Positions 53,912 through 62,243 of a stretch of DNA of 64,000 nucleotides are shown piece by piece. Within the stretch, counting starts at the first letter, position 1. Each line of letters starts with the position of its first letter. Source of the stretch: Pseudohoeflea sp964511625 (GTDB lineage: Bacteria; Pseudomonadota; Alphaproteobacteria; Rhizobiales; Rhizobiaceae); contig CAZEJG010000014.1 of assembly GCA_964511625.1 (NCBI GenBank), positions 17,007 through 81,006 of the forward strand, given 5' to 3'. The position numbers and the translations under genes were made by a program. The notes under the pieces were generated by a model. It was not told the DNA's origin, made no database searches, and saw only the letters and a program-made list of their open reading frames with translations.

Positions 53912-55993
53912 CTATTCCGCCGCGACCGGCGTGGCGTTCTTCGCCAGCTGCGAGCATTCCGCCATGACAGCGGAGGCGCGGGCGATCGGATTGGTCAAAT
54001 AGAAGTCTTTGACCGGAGACGCAAACGCCGTTTTGGTCATCTTGCCGGGTTTGGCGCCGAGCTTGGCGATTGCCGCCCCGTCGGCCGGCTCGATCGTGTC
54101 GATGGCGGCGAAATGCGGATAGGCCTCGTAGAGCGTCGCGCGCAACGCGGCCAGCGAATCGAACGGCAGCTTGTGGCCCAGCACCTCGGACAGCGCCCTG
54201 AGGATGGCCCAGTCTTCGCGCGCCTCGCCCGGCGCGAAGCCGGCCCGGTTGGTGACCTGCACGCGGCCTTCGGTGTTGACGTAGGTGCCGGCCTTCTCGG
54301 TGTAGGTCGCAGCCGGCAGAATGACGTCGGCATGGTGGGCGCCGTTGTCGCCGTGGCTGCCGATATAGACGGTGAAGCCTGCAGCCTTTTTGGTGAAGTC
54401 GAGTTCGTCGGCACCGAGCAGGAACAGAACGTCCGCCCCCGCCAGCATTGCCTTGGTATCCATGGCGCCCTTGGCCGGCACGAAGCCGAGGTCGAGACCA
54501 CCGACGCGTGCCGCCGCAGTATGGAGCACGGCAAAGCCGTTCCAGTCGCCGGAGACCGCCTTGACCGTATCGGCAAGGGCTGCCGCCTGGGCCAGAACCG
54601 CCGCGCCGTCGTTACGGGCAAGTGCGCCCTGCCCGACGATGATCAGCGGCTTCTTGGCGCGCTTGAGCTTGGCAGCGAACTTGTCGGATCCGTCGACGAC
54701 CGCCGAAAGGGTTTCCGGTCCGGCGCCGAGATATTCGTAGGGGTAGCGCAGGTCGACCTGCTCGCCGATCACGCCGATCGGCAGATCACCCATGCGCCAG
54801 CGCTTGCGGATGCGGGCATTGAGCACGCTCGCCTCGTAGCGCGGATTGGCACCGATGATGAGGATGGCGTCGGCCTCTTCGATCCCCTCGATGGTCGGGT
54901 TGAAGATGTAGCTCGCGCGACCCTTGGACGGATCGAGTGCTGCGCCGTCCTGGCGGCAATCGATGCTTTCCGAGCCAAGCGACGCCATCAGCGTCTTGAG
55001 CGCGAACATTTCCTCGACGGTCGCCATGTCGCCGGCAATCGCTCCGATCTTGTCGGGCGACGCCTTCTTCACAGCGTCAGCGATGACGGCGAAGGCCTGC
55101 GGCCAGGTGGCCGGCTGCAGACGTCCGTCGACCTTCACATAGGGGCGATCGACGCGTTGGGTGCGCAGGCCGTCCCAGATGAAGCGGGTCTTGTCGGAGA
55201 TCCACTCTTCGTTGATGGCCTCGTTGACGCGCGGCATGATGCGCATGACCTCGCGGCCTCGGGTATCGACGCGGATGGCCGAACCGCAAGCGTCCATGAC
55301 GTCGATCGATTCGGTCTTGCCGAGTTCCCAGGGACGGGCCTGGAAGGCGTAGGGGCGCGAGGTGAGCGCGCCGACCGGGCACAGATCGATGACGTTGCCC
55401 TGCAGCTCCGAGGTCATCGCGTGCTCGAGATAGGTGGTGATTTCGGCATCCTCGCCGCGGCCGATCAGGCCGAGCTCGGAAATGCCGGCAACCTCGGTGG
55501 TGAAGCGCACGCAACGGGTGCAGTGGATGCACCGGTTCATGATCGTCTTGACCAGCGGGCCGATATATTTGTCTTCGACCGCGCGCTTGTTCTCGTGGAA
55601 GCGCGAATTGTCCATGCCGAAGGCCATGGCCTGGTCCTGCAGGTCGCATTCGCCGCCCTGGTCGCAGATCGGGCAGTCGAGCGGGTGGTTGATGAGCAGG
55701 AACTCCATCACCCCTTCGCGCGCCTTCTTGACCATCGGCGTGTTGGTGAACACCTCGGGCGCCTCGCCGTTCGGGCCGGGACGCAGGTCGCGCACGCCCA
55801 TGGCGCAGGAGGCCGCGGGCTTGGGCGGTCCGCCCTTGACCTCGACGAGGCACATGCGGCAGTTGCCGGCAATCGACAGACGTTCGTGGAAACAGAACCG
55901 CGGCACTTCCGCACCCGCTTCCTCACAAGCCTGGAGGAGCGTGTAGTGATCCGGAACCTCGATCTCTTTTCCGTCGACTTTGATATTGGCCAT
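53912..55993 (-). CDS. nuoG: NADH-quinone oxidoreductase subunit G
   Basis: A 693-aa peripheral-arm subunit. The N-terminal [2Fe-2S] domain (RFCFHERLSIAGNCRMCLVEV), the His-cys3 cluster N5 (DCPICDQGGECDLQDQ), and N4 (CIHCTRCVRFTTEV) are present, followed by a molybdopterin-oxidoreductase-like domain that is catalytically inert in complex I. Start ATG 55993 has AAAGGAAG upstream. A 302-bp gap separates it from the preceding gene. Confidence 0.97.
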   Translation of the reverse strand: MANIKVDGKEIEVPDHYTLLQACEEAGAEVPRFCFHERLSIAGNCRMCLVEVKGGPPKPAASCAMGVRDLRPGPNGEAPEVFTNTPMVKKAREGVMEFLLINHPLDCPICDQGGECDLQDQAMAFGMDNSRFHENKRAVEDKYIGPLVKTIMNRCIHCTRCVRFTTEVAGISELGLIGRGEDAEITTYLEHAMTSELQGNVIDLCPVGALTSRPYAFQARPWELGKTESIDVMDACGSAIRVDTRGREVMRIMPRVNEAINEEWISDKTRFIWDGLRTQRVDRPYVKVDGRLQPATWPQAFAVIADAVKKASPDKIGAIAGDMATVEEMFALKTLMASLGSESIDCRQDGAALDPSKGRASYIFNPTIEGIEEADAILIIGANPRYEASVLNARIRKRWRMGDLPIGVIGEQVDLRYPYEYLGAGPETLSAVVDGSDKFAAKLKRAKKPLIIVGQGALARNDGAAVLAQAAALADTVKAVSGDWNGFAVLHTAAARVGGLDLGFVPAKGAMDTKAMLAGADVLFLLGADELDFTKKAAGFTVYIGSHGDNGAHHADVILPAATYTEKAGTYVNTEGRVQVTNRAGFAPGEAREDWAILRALSEVLGHKLPFDSLAALRATLYEAYPHFAAIDTIEPADGAAIAKLGAKPGKMTKTAFASPVKDFYLTNPIARASAVMAECSQLAKNATPVAAE

Positions 55994-56295
55994 TACGAAT
56001 ACACTTCCTTTAGGGAGGCATGGCGGCCGCCCGCTCCCGGCGCCCTTTTAAGCACCAGAATGGTCAGCGGCAAGGACAAGAGGGCAGCGGAACGGCTATT
56101 CCTGCCCAAATTTTTTCGCATTTGCAGCAAGGAGGCCAAGGCTCGCCTGAAACAGACGCGCAAACGCGAACCGACGGCCGGGAACTCCCCGTCCGTCAGA
56201 TCGCGCCTGACTTCGTCGTTTCCGGCCTTCTGCAAGCCCGATAACTCCCCTTGCCCCGACCGCACACCGTCTCGACGGGTCGCAGCCTGAAAATT
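55994..56295. other. 302-bp gap upstream of nuoG
   Basis: A minus-strand open frame (55993-56265, 90 codons) ends by overlapping the nuoG start (TAATG), but its product is Arg/Ser/Gly-rich, would need a GTG start without a convincing ribosome site, and fits no family I know. I leave the gap as probably untranslated operon leader. Confidence 0.4.
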
Positions 56296-57075
56296 CTACC
56301 GCGGCTCCTTGCCGAAGACGCGGACATATTCCTCGCGGCCACCGGCGGCGAGCGCCGCAGCCTGCCTGATCCAGTCGTCCCGCTCGATGCGGCCCCTGAA
56401 CTGGAGATAGTCGTCGACCCAGGCGATCTCTTCAGCGCTCCATGCGGCAATCTGGCCGAACGTCCAGACGCCCAGGCCGTTGAGAACCTGCTCGAGCTTG
56501 GGACCGACGCCCGAGATCATCTTCAGATCATCCGGCGTGCCCGGCTTCTCGATTTCGGCCGGCCGGCGGAAATCCTCGGGTTCGAGATGAGCCGTCACCG
56601 ATTCGGCGGACTTTTCGGCCTCCGCGACCGCAGCACCGGTGGTCTCGCGCGCGGCAGCCGCGGCTGCGGAAGCATCGGACTTCAGTTTCTCGACCGTCGC
56701 CTGCGCCTTCGCCGGAACCGGCTTGGCGGGTTCCATCGGCACCACGTCGGCGCCGGTATCGATTGCGGCCTTAGCCGTATCCGCCGCCTTCCGGGCCGCT
56801 TTGGCCGCCGGCTTGGTCACGGGCGTGGCGGGCATTGCCGGGGCGCCCGTCCGTGGAGAGGCGTCCATCATGCCCTGAAAGAGGCCGAACATCATGCCGG
56901 TCATGTGGGCCGTCGCGGCCATACCGAAGGTCGCGGCCATGGCGGCCGCGCCGGCGGACTGAACGGCCATCGGCATCAGGCCGGCTTCGCCGTCCTTCAT
57001 CCAAGACGTCATGGCCGAGGCATTCTTCATCATCGCATCCGAACCGAAGTCCGTGGGAATGGAAAAGATCGACAT
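56296..57075 (-). CDS. Complex I-associated protein with NuoE-like C-terminal domain
   Basis: A 259-aa protein. The N-terminal third is rich in Met/Ala (FQGMMDAS region) and the middle is an Ala/Lys/Pro linker; the last ~75 residues (from MISGVGPKLEQVLNGLGVWTF to EYVRVFGKEPR) form a helix-hairpin-helix-like domain nearly identical to the C-terminal tail of NuoE encoded 2.2 kb upstream. The region around ATG 57075 has AAGGAG six bases upstream, so I prefer it over the longer frames (57099 or 57105). It sits between nuoF and nuoG, so a role in complex I assembly or tethering is likely but unproven. Also noted in other rhizobia (memory). Confidence 0.82.
   Translation of the reverse strand: MSIFSIPTDFGSDAMMKNASAMTSWMKDGEAGLMPMAVQSAGAAAMAATFGMAATAHMTGMMFGLFQGMMDASPRTGAPAMPATPVTKPAAKAARKAADTAKAAIDTGADVVPMEPAKPVPAKAQATVEKLKSDASAAAAAARETTGAAVAEAEKSAESVTAHLEPEDFRRPAEIEKPGTPDDLKMISGVGPKLEQVLNGLGVWTFGQIAAWSAEEIAWVDDYLQFRGRIERDDWIRQAAALAAGGREEYVRVFGKEPR
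56297..56342 (-). repeat. Direct repeat copy A (HhH-protein 3' end)
   Basis: These ~46 bp (complement of the codons for the final ~15 residues, ending GKEPR) match positions 58465-58510 in nuoE with only a few mismatches. Same orientation, 2.17 kb apart. Confidence 0.7.
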
Positions 57076-57140
57076 CGTTTTCTCCTTGTCGTCCGTCATA
57101 TCCAATCCCCCGAGACGTTTCCTTCCGGTGTTCCGGTCCC

Positions 57141-58457
57141 TTATTCCGCCGCTTCCAGCGCCACGTTGCGGCTTTGAACGGCGTTTCTCGTATAGGCGTC
57201 GATCCGACGCTCGATTTCCGGGCGGAAATGCCGGATCAGGCCCTGAATCGGCCAGGCGGCGGCATCCCCGAGCGCACAGATGGTGTGGCCCTCGATCTGC
57301 TTGGTGACATCGAAGAGCATGTCGATCTCGCGCTTCTGCGCGTTGCCTTTCACCATGCGGTCCATCACGCGCATCATCCAGCCGGTGCCTTCACGGCACG
57401 GCGTGCACTGGCCGCAGCTCTCGTGCTTGTAGAAGGCCGACAGGCGCCAGATGGCTTTGACGATGTCGGTCGACTTGTCCATCACGATGACGGCCGCCGT
57501 GCCGAGACCCGATTTCAGGTCACGCAGGCTGTCGAAATCCATCGGCGTATCGATGATCTGCTCGGCGGGCACCACCGGTACGGACGAACCGCCCGGGATG
57601 ACGGCAAGCAGGTTGTCCCAGCCGCCGCGGATACCGCCGCAATGCTTGTCGATGAGTTCCTTGAACGGCACCGACATGGCTTCTTCGAAGGTCGCCGGCG
57701 CGTTGACGTGACCGGAGACGCAGAACAGCTTGGTGCCCTTGTTGTTCTCGCGGCCGAAAGAGGAAAACCACCCTGCCCCGCGGCGGAGAATGGTCGGTGC
57801 AACGGCGATCGATTCGACGTTGTTGACGGTCGTCGGGCAGCCGTAGAGGCCCATATTGGCCGGGAACGGCGGCTTCAGGCGTGGCTGGCCCTTCTTGCCC
57901 TCGAGGCTTTCGAGCAGGGCCGTTTCCTCGCCGCAGATATAGGCGCCGGCGCCGTGGTGGACGAAGACGTCCATGTCCCAGCCGCACTTGTTGTTCTTGC
58001 CGAGAAGGCCCGCGTCGTAGCACTCGTCGATGGCGCGCTGCAGCGCCTCGCGCTCGCGCATGAACTCGCCGCGCACATAGATGTAGGCGGTGTGCGCGCC
58101 CATGGCGAACGAGGCGATCACGCAGCCTTCGACCAGCGTGTGCGGGTCATGGCGCAGGATTTCGCGGTCCTTGCAGGTCCCGGGCTCGGATTCGTCGGCG
58201 TTGACCACGAGATAGTGCGGACGGCCGTCCGATTCCTTCGGCATGAAGGACCATTTCAGGCCGGTCGGGAAGCCCGCACCGCCGCGGCCGCGCAGGCCGG
58301 ACGCCTTCATCTCGTTGATGATCCAGTCGCGGCCCTTGGCGATGATCTCGCCGGTGCCGTCCCAGTGACCGCGCGACATCGCGCCCTTCAGCGACATGTC
58401 GTGGCGACCGTAGATATTGGTGAAGATACGGTCCTTGTCTTCAAGCATAGCAGTCAT
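57141..58457 (-). CDS. nuoF: NADH-quinone oxidoreductase subunit F
   Basis: A 438-aa subunit carrying the NADH site, FMN and cluster N3. The FMN/NADH glycine-rich motif GLRGRGGAGFPTGLKWSFMP is present, as is the second motif GAGAYICGEETALLESLEG and the N3 ligand site HESCGQCTPCREGTGWM. Start ATG 58457 has a purine-rich site just ahead; ATG 58448 is an alternative. It lies 6 bp after nuoE. Confidence 0.97.
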   Translation of the reverse strand: MTAMLEDKDRIFTNIYGRHDMSLKGAMSRGHWDGTGEIIAKGRDWIINEMKASGLRGRGGAGFPTGLKWSFMPKESDGRPHYLVVNADESEPGTCKDREILRHDPHTLVEGCVIASFAMGAHTAYIYVRGEFMREREALQRAIDECYDAGLLGKNNKCGWDMDVFVHHGAGAYICGEETALLESLEGKKGQPRLKPPFPANMGLYGCPTTVNNVESIAVAPTILRRGAGWFSSFGRENNKGTKLFCVSGHVNAPATFEEAMSVPFKELIDKHCGGIRGGWDNLLAVIPGGSSVPVVPAEQIIDTPMDFDSLRDLKSGLGTAAVIVMDKSTDIVKAIWRLSAFYKHESCGQCTPCREGTGWMMRVMDRMVKGNAQKREIDMLFDVTKQIEGHTICALGDAAAWPIQGLIRHFRPEIERRIDAYTRNAVQSRNVALEAAE

Positions 58458-58463
58458 ATCACC

Positions 58464-59672
58464 TTACCTCGGTTCCTTGCCGAACACGCGGACATATTCG
58501 TCGCGGCCGCCCTTGGCGAGCGCCTTGGCCTGCTTGACCCAGTCGTCGCGTTCGATGCGGCCCTTGAAGCTCAGATAGCCGTCGACCCACTCGCGCTCGG
58601 CCTTCTTCCACGAAGCGACCTGCTTGTAGGTGTAGATGCCCAGATCGTTCAGCTTCTTCTCGAGTACCGGGCCGACGCCGGAGATCAGCTTGAGATCGTC
58701 GGGCTGAGCCGGCTTCTCGACGGCCGCAGGACGATTCTTGTCGTCGAGCGAGGGCGCGTCATCCGCGGCCTTCGCCGGATCTGCCTTGCTAGCTGCCGGA
58801 GCGGATTTCGTGGTCTTGGCCGACTTCGAAGTGCTGGCGGCCTTGCCGCCCTTGGAGGCTGCGCTGGCGGGAGCGGCGGCAGTGCCCTTCTCCTTGGCGG
58901 CGGCCTCGTCCTTCTTGGCGTCGCCCGGAGCGACCGGCCGCGAGGTGCCGAGCGCGCCCTCGGCGCCGCTCTTGGGGTGCCCGGGCTCGTCGGCTTCCGG
59001 ACCCTTCGACTTGGCGGCTGTCTTGCCCTTGGCGGCGGGCTTGGCGCTCTTCTTGACCGTCGGATCGGTCGTCAGCGTCACCTGGCCGGTGATGGGTGCC
59101 GAGAAGGTGCGGCCGTTCTGCGGACCGGTGGGCACCTGGGCGCCCTTGCCGGCCTCGAATTCGTCAATGATCTCGGCGAGACGCTCGGGCGTCAGGTCCT
59201 CATAGGCGTCCTTGAAGATGATGACCATCGGCGCGTTCACGCAGGCGCCCTGGCATTCGACTTCTTCCCAGGACAACGTTCCTTCCGCATTCGGGTGGAG
59301 CGGCTCCGGGTGGATCCTGTTCTTGCAGACCTCGATCAGTTCCTCGGACCCGCGCAGCATGCATGGCGTGGTGCCGCAGACCTGGATATGGGCCCTGGTT
59401 CCGACCGGCTTGAGCTGGAACTGGGTGTAGAAGGTCGCCACTTCCAGCGCGCGAATGTAGGGCATGCCGAGCATGTCGGCGACGTGCTCGATGGCCGACT
59501 TGGTTACCCAGCCTTCCTGTTCCTGCGCCAGCATCAGAAGCGGGATGACGGCGGATTGTTCCCGCCCCTTGGGGTACTTCTTGACCCAGGTCTTCACCTG
59601 TCCCGTGAAGTCACGGTTGAAGGCGAAACCCTGCGGCTGGACGCTGTCATCGGCTAGTCTGCGAACGGACAT
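58464..59672 (-). CDS. nuoE: NADH-quinone oxidoreductase subunit E, C-terminally extended
   Basis: A 402-aa subunit; E. coli NuoE is ~166 aa. The first ~170 residues are the thioredoxin-fold [2Fe-2S] (N1a) domain, with ligands in VCGTTPCMLRGSEEL and EVECQGACVNAPM. A ~130-residue Lys/Ala/Ser/Pro-rich linker follows, then a C-terminal ~75-residue helix-hairpin-helix-like domain (LISGVGPVLEKKLNDLGIYTY ... EYVRVFGKEPR) that is shared with the 259-aa protein downstream. ATG 59672 (MSVRRLAD) matches the conserved N-terminus; the upstream frame does not. Extended NuoE is usual in rhizobia. Confidence 0.96.
   Translation of the reverse strand: MSVRRLADDSVQPQGFAFNRDFTGQVKTWVKKYPKGREQSAVIPLLMLAQEQEGWVTKSAIEHVADMLGMPYIRALEVATFYTQFQLKPVGTRAHIQVCGTTPCMLRGSEELIEVCKNRIHPEPLHPNAEGTLSWEEVECQGACVNAPMVIIFKDAYEDLTPERLAEIIDEFEAGKGAQVPTGPQNGRTFSAPITGQVTLTTDPTVKKSAKPAAKGKTAAKSKGPEADEPGHPKSGAEGALGTSRPVAPGDAKKDEAAAKEKGTAAAPASAASKGGKAASTSKSAKTTKSAPAASKADPAKAADDAPSLDDKNRPAAVEKPAQPDDLKLISGVGPVLEKKLNDLGIYTYKQVASWKKAEREWVDGYLSFKGRIERDDWVKQAKALAKGGRDEYVRVFGKEPR
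58465..58510 (-). repeat. Direct repeat copy B (nuoE 3' end)
   Basis: Partner of 56297-56342. Recombination between the two would delete nuoF and fuse the two genes. Confidence 0.7.
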
Positions 59673-59697
59673 CTTGAATCTCTTTTTGCTTTCAGAC

Positions 59698-59955
59698 CTA
59701 TTTGATCTCGCCACACCGCGATGAATTCAGCGTGACGAACTCGCAGGCATAGGCCTTCTTCTCTTTCTGCAGGAACACGACATATTTGGCGCCGTTCGGG
59801 ACGGCCGCCTTGATCTCGTATCCGTCTGCAACCAGTTTCCCGACCGAGGATCCCGATCCGCTGCCGCCGGAGCTCGGAGCAAGCTGCGCGTCCTGGGCGG
59901 AGGCCGCCCCGGTCGCGCCTGCGATCACGAGCATGGCGAAAACGGCAAATCTCAC
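59698..59955 (-). CDS. 85-aa exported protein between nuoD and nuoE
   Basis: A small protein with a signal peptide (MRFAVFAMLVIAGATGAASA), a Gly/Ser linker and a ~50-residue domain (LVADGYEIKAAVPNGAKYVVFLQKEKKAYACEFV) ending with two Cys, possibly disulfide-bonded. Start GTG 59955 overlaps the nuoD stop (GTGA), and GGGGAGG is ~7 bases ahead, so translation is coupled. It is not a complex I subunit I can name. Similar small secreted genes inside rhizobial nuo operons exist to my recollection; function unknown. Confidence 0.72.
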   Translation of the reverse strand: MRFAVFAMLVIAGATGAASAQDAQLAPSSGGSGSGSSVGKLVADGYEIKAAVPNGAKYVVFLQKEKKAYACEFVTLNSSRCGEIK

Positions 59956-61142
59956 CGGTCGACCTCCCCGAACACGATGTCGAGCGAACCAAGCACCGCC
60001 GAGATGTCGGCGAGCTGGTGGCCGCGGCAGAGGAAATCCATTGCCTGGAGATGAGCGTAGCCGGGCGCGCGGATCTTGCAACGATAGGGCTTGTTGGTGC
60101 CGTCGGAGACAAGATAGACGCCGAATTCGCCCTTCGGCGCCTCGACGGCCGCATACACCTCGCCCTCGGGCACGTGGTAGCCTTCGGTGTAGAGCTTGAA
60201 GTGGTGGATCAGCCCTTCCATCGAGCGCTTCATCTCGCCGCGCTTGGGCGGAACGATCTTGCCGTCGGTGGCCGAAACGGGGCCGACCTTTTCCTTGCCC
60301 ATGAGCTGCTCGACGCACTGCTTCATGATCTTCACCGATTCACGCATTTCCTGCATGCGGATCAGGTAACGGTCATAGCAGTCGCCGTTCAGGCCGACCG
60401 GGATCTCGAAATCCATCTCGTTGTAGCATTCATAGGGCTGGGAGCGGCGCAGGTCCCATGCAGCGCCCGATCCGCGCACCATGACGCCCGAGAAGCCCCA
60501 GGCGAAGGCGTCTTCCAGCGAGACCACGCCGATATCGACGTTTCGCTGCTTGAAGATGCGGTTGTCGGTCAGAAGGCCCTCGATGTCGTCGCAGACCTTG
60601 AGGAAGGGATCGCACCAGGCGCCGATATCGGCCACCAGCTGCTCCGGCAGGTCTTGGTGGACGCCGCCGGGACGGATATAGGCCGAGTGCATGCGCGCGC
60701 CCGAGGCGCGCTCGTAGAAGACCATCAGCTTCTCGCGCTCCTCGAAGCCCCACAGCGGCGGGGTCAGCGCGCCCACGTCCATCGCCTGCGTGGTCACGTT
60801 GAGAAGGTGCGACAGGATACGGCCGATTTCGGAATAGAGCACGCGGATCAGCTGGCCGCGCTTCGGGATCTCCGTGCCGGTCAGCTTCTCCACGGCGAGC
60901 GAGAAGGCATGCTCCTGGTTCATCGGCGCGACGTAGTCGAGCCGGTCGAAATAGGGCAGCGCCTGGAGATAGGTCTTGGTCTCGATCAGCTTCTCGGTGC
61001 CGCGATGCAGAAGCCCGATATGCGGATCGACGCGTTCGACGATCTCGCCGTCAAGCTCCAGCACCAGGCGCAGCACGCCGTGCGCGGCCGGGTGCTGCGG
61101 GCCGAAGTTGATGTTGAAGTTGCGGACGTTGTGTTCAGTCAT
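59952..61142 (-). CDS. nuoD: NADH-quinone oxidoreductase subunit D
   Basis: A 396-aa peripheral subunit (49-kDa homolog) that forms the quinone-binding pocket with NuoB. It begins MTEHNVRNFNINFGPQHPAAHGVLRLVLELDGE with the conserved HPAAHG; further marks are LDYVAPMNQEHAFSLAVEKL and FDLRRSQPYECYNEMDF-like WDLRRSQPYECY. It ends IVFGEVDR. A 63-bp gap to the 4-helix-bundle gene precedes it, and the exported-protein gene overlaps its stop. Confidence 0.97.
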   Translation of the reverse strand: MTEHNVRNFNINFGPQHPAAHGVLRLVLELDGEIVERVDPHIGLLHRGTEKLIETKTYLQALPYFDRLDYVAPMNQEHAFSLAVEKLTGTEIPKRGQLIRVLYSEIGRILSHLLNVTTQAMDVGALTPPLWGFEEREKLMVFYERASGARMHSAYIRPGGVHQDLPEQLVADIGAWCDPFLKVCDDIEGLLTDNRIFKQRNVDIGVVSLEDAFAWGFSGVMVRGSGAAWDLRRSQPYECYNEMDFEIPVGLNGDCYDRYLIRMQEMRESVKIMKQCVEQLMGKEKVGPVSATDGKIVPPKRGEMKRSMEGLIHHFKLYTEGYHVPEGEVYAAVEAPKGEFGVYLVSDGTNKPYRCKIRAPGYAHLQAMDFLCRGHQLADISAVLGSLDIVFGEVDR

Positions 61143-61163
61143 TTGGAGGCTCCGTAGGGGAGC

Positions 61164-61188
61164 GTGAAATGGTGAATAGTGAATGGTG
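61164..61188 (+). repeat. Flanking inverted repeat, left copy
   Basis: GTGAAATGGTGAATAGTGAA and onwards: short imperfect GTGAATGGTGAA iterations between nuoD and the four-helix-bundle gene. The inverted partner is at 61601-61629. Confidence 0.55.
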
Positions 61189-61205
61189 CCTGGCGAACTA
61201 TCATT

Positions 61206-61535
61206 TCACTCAATGCCCTCTTTTGCTTCAAGCTTGCGGATAAAGGCCCGAAGCATCTTTCCCAGTCTCTCGGTTCGAAGCGCGAAATCTCCTGCGACCT
61301 TGTCGGCCATCAACCCCACTCGCCTCGACAATTCGATATGCGTTTCAAGTTCCTTCAAGGAGCCCTGAGCTATCCGCAGATAATGGATGAAGCTCCTGCG
61401 TTGATCCCGTCCGAACCCTTCCGCGATGTTTGCAGCGATGGAAACAGAACTCCGCCTCATCTGGCTCGTCATCCCGTAGACCTCTTCGCGCGGAAAGCCG
61501 GTGGTGATCGTGTAGATCTCTTCGGCTATTTCCAT
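61206..61535 (-). CDS. Four-helix-bundle (23S rRNA IVS-type) protein
   Basis: A 109-aa all-helical protein of the four-helix-bundle family (the S23/intervening-sequence protein group): IYTITTGFPREEVYGMTSQMRRSSVSIAANIAEGFGRDQRRSFIHYLRIAQGSLKELETHI is its signature. From ATG 61535 the protein begins MEIAEEIYT. However, the in-frame codons upstream (from ATT 61574) read IRDYRDLRVWQDAM, exactly the conserved N-terminal DLxVWQ segment; there is no ATG, GTG or TTG there. Either ATT is used as a rare start, or the start codon was lost and a shortened protein is made. It interrupts the nuoC-nuoD junction and is flanked by inverted repeats. Confidence 0.85.
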   Translation of the reverse strand: MEIAEEIYTITTGFPREEVYGMTSQMRRSSVSIAANIAEGFGRDQRRSFIHYLRIAQGSLKELETHIELSRRVGLMADKVAGDFALRTERLGKMLRAFIRKLEAKEGIE

Positions 61536-61600
61536 TGCGTCCTGCCAAACCCGCAGGTCGCGGTAGTCGCGAATGTGTTCGGGATCAGTTCCGCCTTCCG

Positions 61601-61629
61601 TTCACCACTTCACCATTCACCAATCACCC
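61601..61629 (-). repeat. Flanking inverted repeat, right copy
   Basis: Reverse complement reads GTGATTGGTGAATGGTGAAG and onwards, inverted relative to 61164-61188. It touches the nuoC stop codon. Confidence 0.55.
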
Positions 61630-62231
61630 TAGCCACTCTTCTTCTCGTCACCAGGCAATACATATTCCGTGCCTTCCCAGGGCGACAGAAACTCGAAATT
61701 GCGGAATTCCTGGCGCAGCTCGACCGGCTCGTAGACCACCCGCTTGGCTTCGTCGTCGTAGCGGACCTCGACATAGCCGGTGGTCGGGAAGTCCTTGCGC
61801 AGCGGATGGCCCTCAAACCCGTAGTCGGTGAGGATGCGGCGCAGGTCCGGATGACCCGAGAACAGGATGCCGTAGAAATCGTAGGTCTCGCGCTCGAACC
61901 AGTCAGCGCCCGGAAAGACGCCGGTGGCCGACGGAATGGTCTCGCCCTCGGCGACCGCGCACTTGACGCGGATGCGCTGGTTCTGGCGCGGCGACAGCAG
62001 GTGGTGGACCACGTCGAAGCGCGATGCCCGGCCCGGCCAGTCGACGCCGCAGCCGTCGATGTAGCAGACGAACTGGCACTGCGCGTCGTCACGCAGGAAG
62101 GTCAGAAGCTCGATCAGCCGCGACGGCTCGACGTTCACCGTCAGTTCGTCGCGGGCGATCGAGGCGCCCTCGATGAGGTCGCCCTTGGTTTCCGTGATGT
62201 AGTCGCACAGATCGGATAGCGCCTGGTTCAT
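61629..62231 (-). CDS. nuoC: NADH-quinone oxidoreductase subunit C
   Basis: A 200-aa peripheral subunit (30-kDa homolog). Conserved signature ERETYDFYGILFSGHPDLRRILTDYGFEGHPLRKDFPTTGYVEVRYD. It ends with WEGTEYVLPGDEKKSG. NuoC and NuoD are separate genes, as in most alphaproteobacteria. Twelve bases after nuoB. Confidence 0.97.
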   Translation of the reverse strand: MNQALSDLCDYITETKGDLIEGASIARDELTVNVEPSRLIELLTFLRDDAQCQFVCYIDGCGVDWPGRASRFDVVHHLLSPRQNQRIRVKCAVAEGETIPSATGVFPGADWFERETYDFYGILFSGHPDLRRILTDYGFEGHPLRKDFPTTGYVEVRYDDEAKRVVYEPVELRQEFRNFEFLSPWEGTEYVLPGDEKKSG

Positions 62232-62243
62232 TCGTCTCTCCCC

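Noticed and set aside
55993..56265. 90-codon frame (-) overlapping the nuoG start by TAATG
   Set aside because: Coupling geometry is attractive, but the product is Arg/Ser-rich, the GTG start has no good ribosome site, and no family is recognisable.
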